NCBI GenBank assembly: GCA_000507305.1
Contig: DF239253.1
Location: 1-64,000 of the forward strand
DNA: 64,000 nucleotides
Direction of reading: 5' to 3'
From: Breviolum minutum Mf 1.05b.01
Taxonomy: Eukaryota; Sar; Dinophyceae; Suessiales; Symbiodiniaceae
Each line of letters starts with the position of its first letter. Position 1 is the first letter of the stretch. Made by a program: the position numbers and the translations under genes. Of this stretch, positions 62,562 through 64,000 are shown in pieces. The notes beneath the pieces are model-generated. The model ran no database searches. It was given only the letters and a program-made list of their open reading frames with translations, and was not told the origin of the DNA.

Positions 62562-64000
62562 TGTCGACGCTCTTCAATGATGAAGAACAATATGTGCTGG
62601 TCTTGCATCAACTTGGTTCCAACATGTACTCGTACATCCCATCAGATTTAAAGGACAGGCTAAAGAGTTTTGCGATTCGCCCCTCAAATGTTCAGTCACG
62701 ACCATATGTGCGGGTGTCTTTGTGGTTACAAGACTTATCAACGATATGATGGATTTCTTGTGCAGGAGAAGTTGGAAGTTCCTCTTGGAGAAGAACAACA
62801 TGCCCGCCTCCTTCGAACTGATCGGCTGACAATTGCTCTTGAAGATGATGTGAACCTTGCAGTGAAGTGTTTGGTGTTGCCAAACATGTTTTCAAGCCAT
62901 GTGAGTCTTGGCTCATGTTTTGCCATCCTAGGAAAGCGAATGCATGGTTCTTGCGTGCGCTACTCACCCATGAACCTTTTCGAACCAGAGCCCCTACGAA
63001 GGAAGAAATTACCATCGTCCTTGAGAGTTTGAATACGGAATCCAAGGCCGATGCACAACTTGTTTCAAACACATGCCTACCCTACAAACATGATACAAAC
63101 TTGTTACACCTCCTGCTCTCCTTGCCAGAACCTATGCATCCGGCCTACAGCTCTTACTGTTACTTGGCCAGGGTGAAAAAAAACATGTTCTGGAGATCAG
63201 TACTAGCTTAACTAGAGCTTCCAAAGCAGTCATGCGTCGAGGAAAGAATTCATCAAGTACCCATGACAATCCATGACATGATTTTATCATCTTAGGATAT
63301 GGAGTCGGAACTTGCAGCTATGTCCTACGTTGCTCGCAAACTTTGGTCAGGGATTAGGACTTTGTGGCGCAACAGCCCGTCTTCTTCCAGTTCGGATGAG
63401 GTCCAGGCTTTGAAGACCTTGATGGAAAAAAAGGATAATGGTCAGGACCAAGAAGGGTCCTGCTTCATGTCACGTTTGTTCTAACACAATGCTCAGAATC
63501 CAATGGATGACAGTCATGACAGGTGAACCCCCTTTCAACCCTCACATGATTCACCCTTGATGCGAAGGATTCACAACAACTAGATGATTCACAGCAACAA
63601 GATGAGTCCCAGCAAGAGTCAAACGTTGCGGTGGATGGTACACCCCGTGGAGATGGCCATAGGACAATGGAAAGTCCAGCTTCAACTGAAAAAACCGATT
63701 CTAGTGGGGTTGTTACTTCAGGAACTGCAACACCACTTTCAACATTGCCAAAGCCATCACCGTCCCCTGAGCATGGTAAATGGGTATCAAACTACTACTC
63801 TCGACAATATGAAAATGATGATGATGATGATGGCCCTTGCACTGGTGCTTCAGATACTACACTAGTTTTGGGGCAATCGTCACCTGCGGCAAGTGAACCT
63901 GAACCCAGCCCTCTCCCAGTCGAAGATACCAAGCTTGATTCTCTAATGGGATCAAATGATGATGAAGATTCCGAATCTGAAACAAATACTGTGAAGTCAG
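62562..64000 (+). CDS. Multi-exon gene of unknown function with very short introns; runs off the right edge
   Basis: Coding-like blocks chain together through GT-AG introns. Exon a (62562-62707, starting MSTLFNDEEQYV) joins exon b at 62766 (EKLEVPLGEEQHARLL) with phase kept across a 58-nt intron. Exon b ends near 62887 and joins exon c at 62932 across 44 nt (LPNM then KANAWFLRALL). Exon c runs to 63172. A 123-nt intron with a clear TTATCATCTTAG acceptor leads to exon d at 63296 (DMESELAAMSYVARKL). A further exon is open from 63550 to the window end; it is probably used from 63568 (DSQQLDDSQQQ). This last part is rich in Ser, Pro, Gln and Asp, has a five-Asp run and looks disordered. The junction between exon d and the last exon is not resolved. 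I do not recognise the family. Confidence 0.5.

Overview
The window looks like nuclear DNA of a protist with a repeat-swollen genome. A dinoflagellate is the best fit, perhaps Symbiodiniaceae-like. The main support is one mobile element on the minus strand at about 24.06-34.54 kb. It carries a C5 cytosine DNA methyltransferase upstream of an endonuclease/reverse transcriptase/RNase H unit. Methyltransferase genes captured by retrotransposons have been published for dinoflagellates. The RT style (PEGD in motif B, YADN at the active site) and a GEACNPGP box near the start of ORF2 also fit, by my recollection, retroelements of that group. No rRNA, tRNA, CRISPR or prokaryotic operon was seen. The organism call is inference.

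Layout. (1) 1-24 kb and 34.6-56.2 kb are almost wall-to-wall short inverted-repeat (MITE-like) elements. I sort them into eight recurring families, F1-F8, named only for this report. Between them lie small GC-richer islands that read like single exons or gene scraps, mostly on the minus strand (12.3-14.5, 23.85, 38.4-38.8, 47.4-47.6 and 50.4 kb). (2) 24.06-34.54 kb is the methyltransferase-bearing non-LTR retrotransposon. ORF1 holds the DNMT domain, a long unassigned region and a C-terminal coiled coil. ORF2 holds the EEP endonuclease, RT, a zinc knuckle, RNase H and a long tail. The copy is broken by about five single-base frameshifts and two in-frame TGA codons, so it is not intact as read. 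A 15-nt direct repeat bounds it and is a candidate target-site duplication. (3) From about 56.3 kb to the end the MITE families vanish. This part holds ordinary gene sequence: a broken PIF1-like P-loop helicase fragment on the minus strand, and a multi-exon plus-strand gene with very short GT-AG introns that runs off the right edge.

How it fits together. The retroelement can be read as one transcription unit with two adjacent ORFs separated by about 24 nt. The methyltransferase sits at the 5' end of ORF1, where it could mark the element's own new DNA copies. The surrounding DNA is a graveyard of nested small elements that appear to have inflated introns and intergenic space of a few host genes. 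The single N bases at 40618 and 56269, and the abrupt change of texture near 56.3 kb, leave open a scaffold join.
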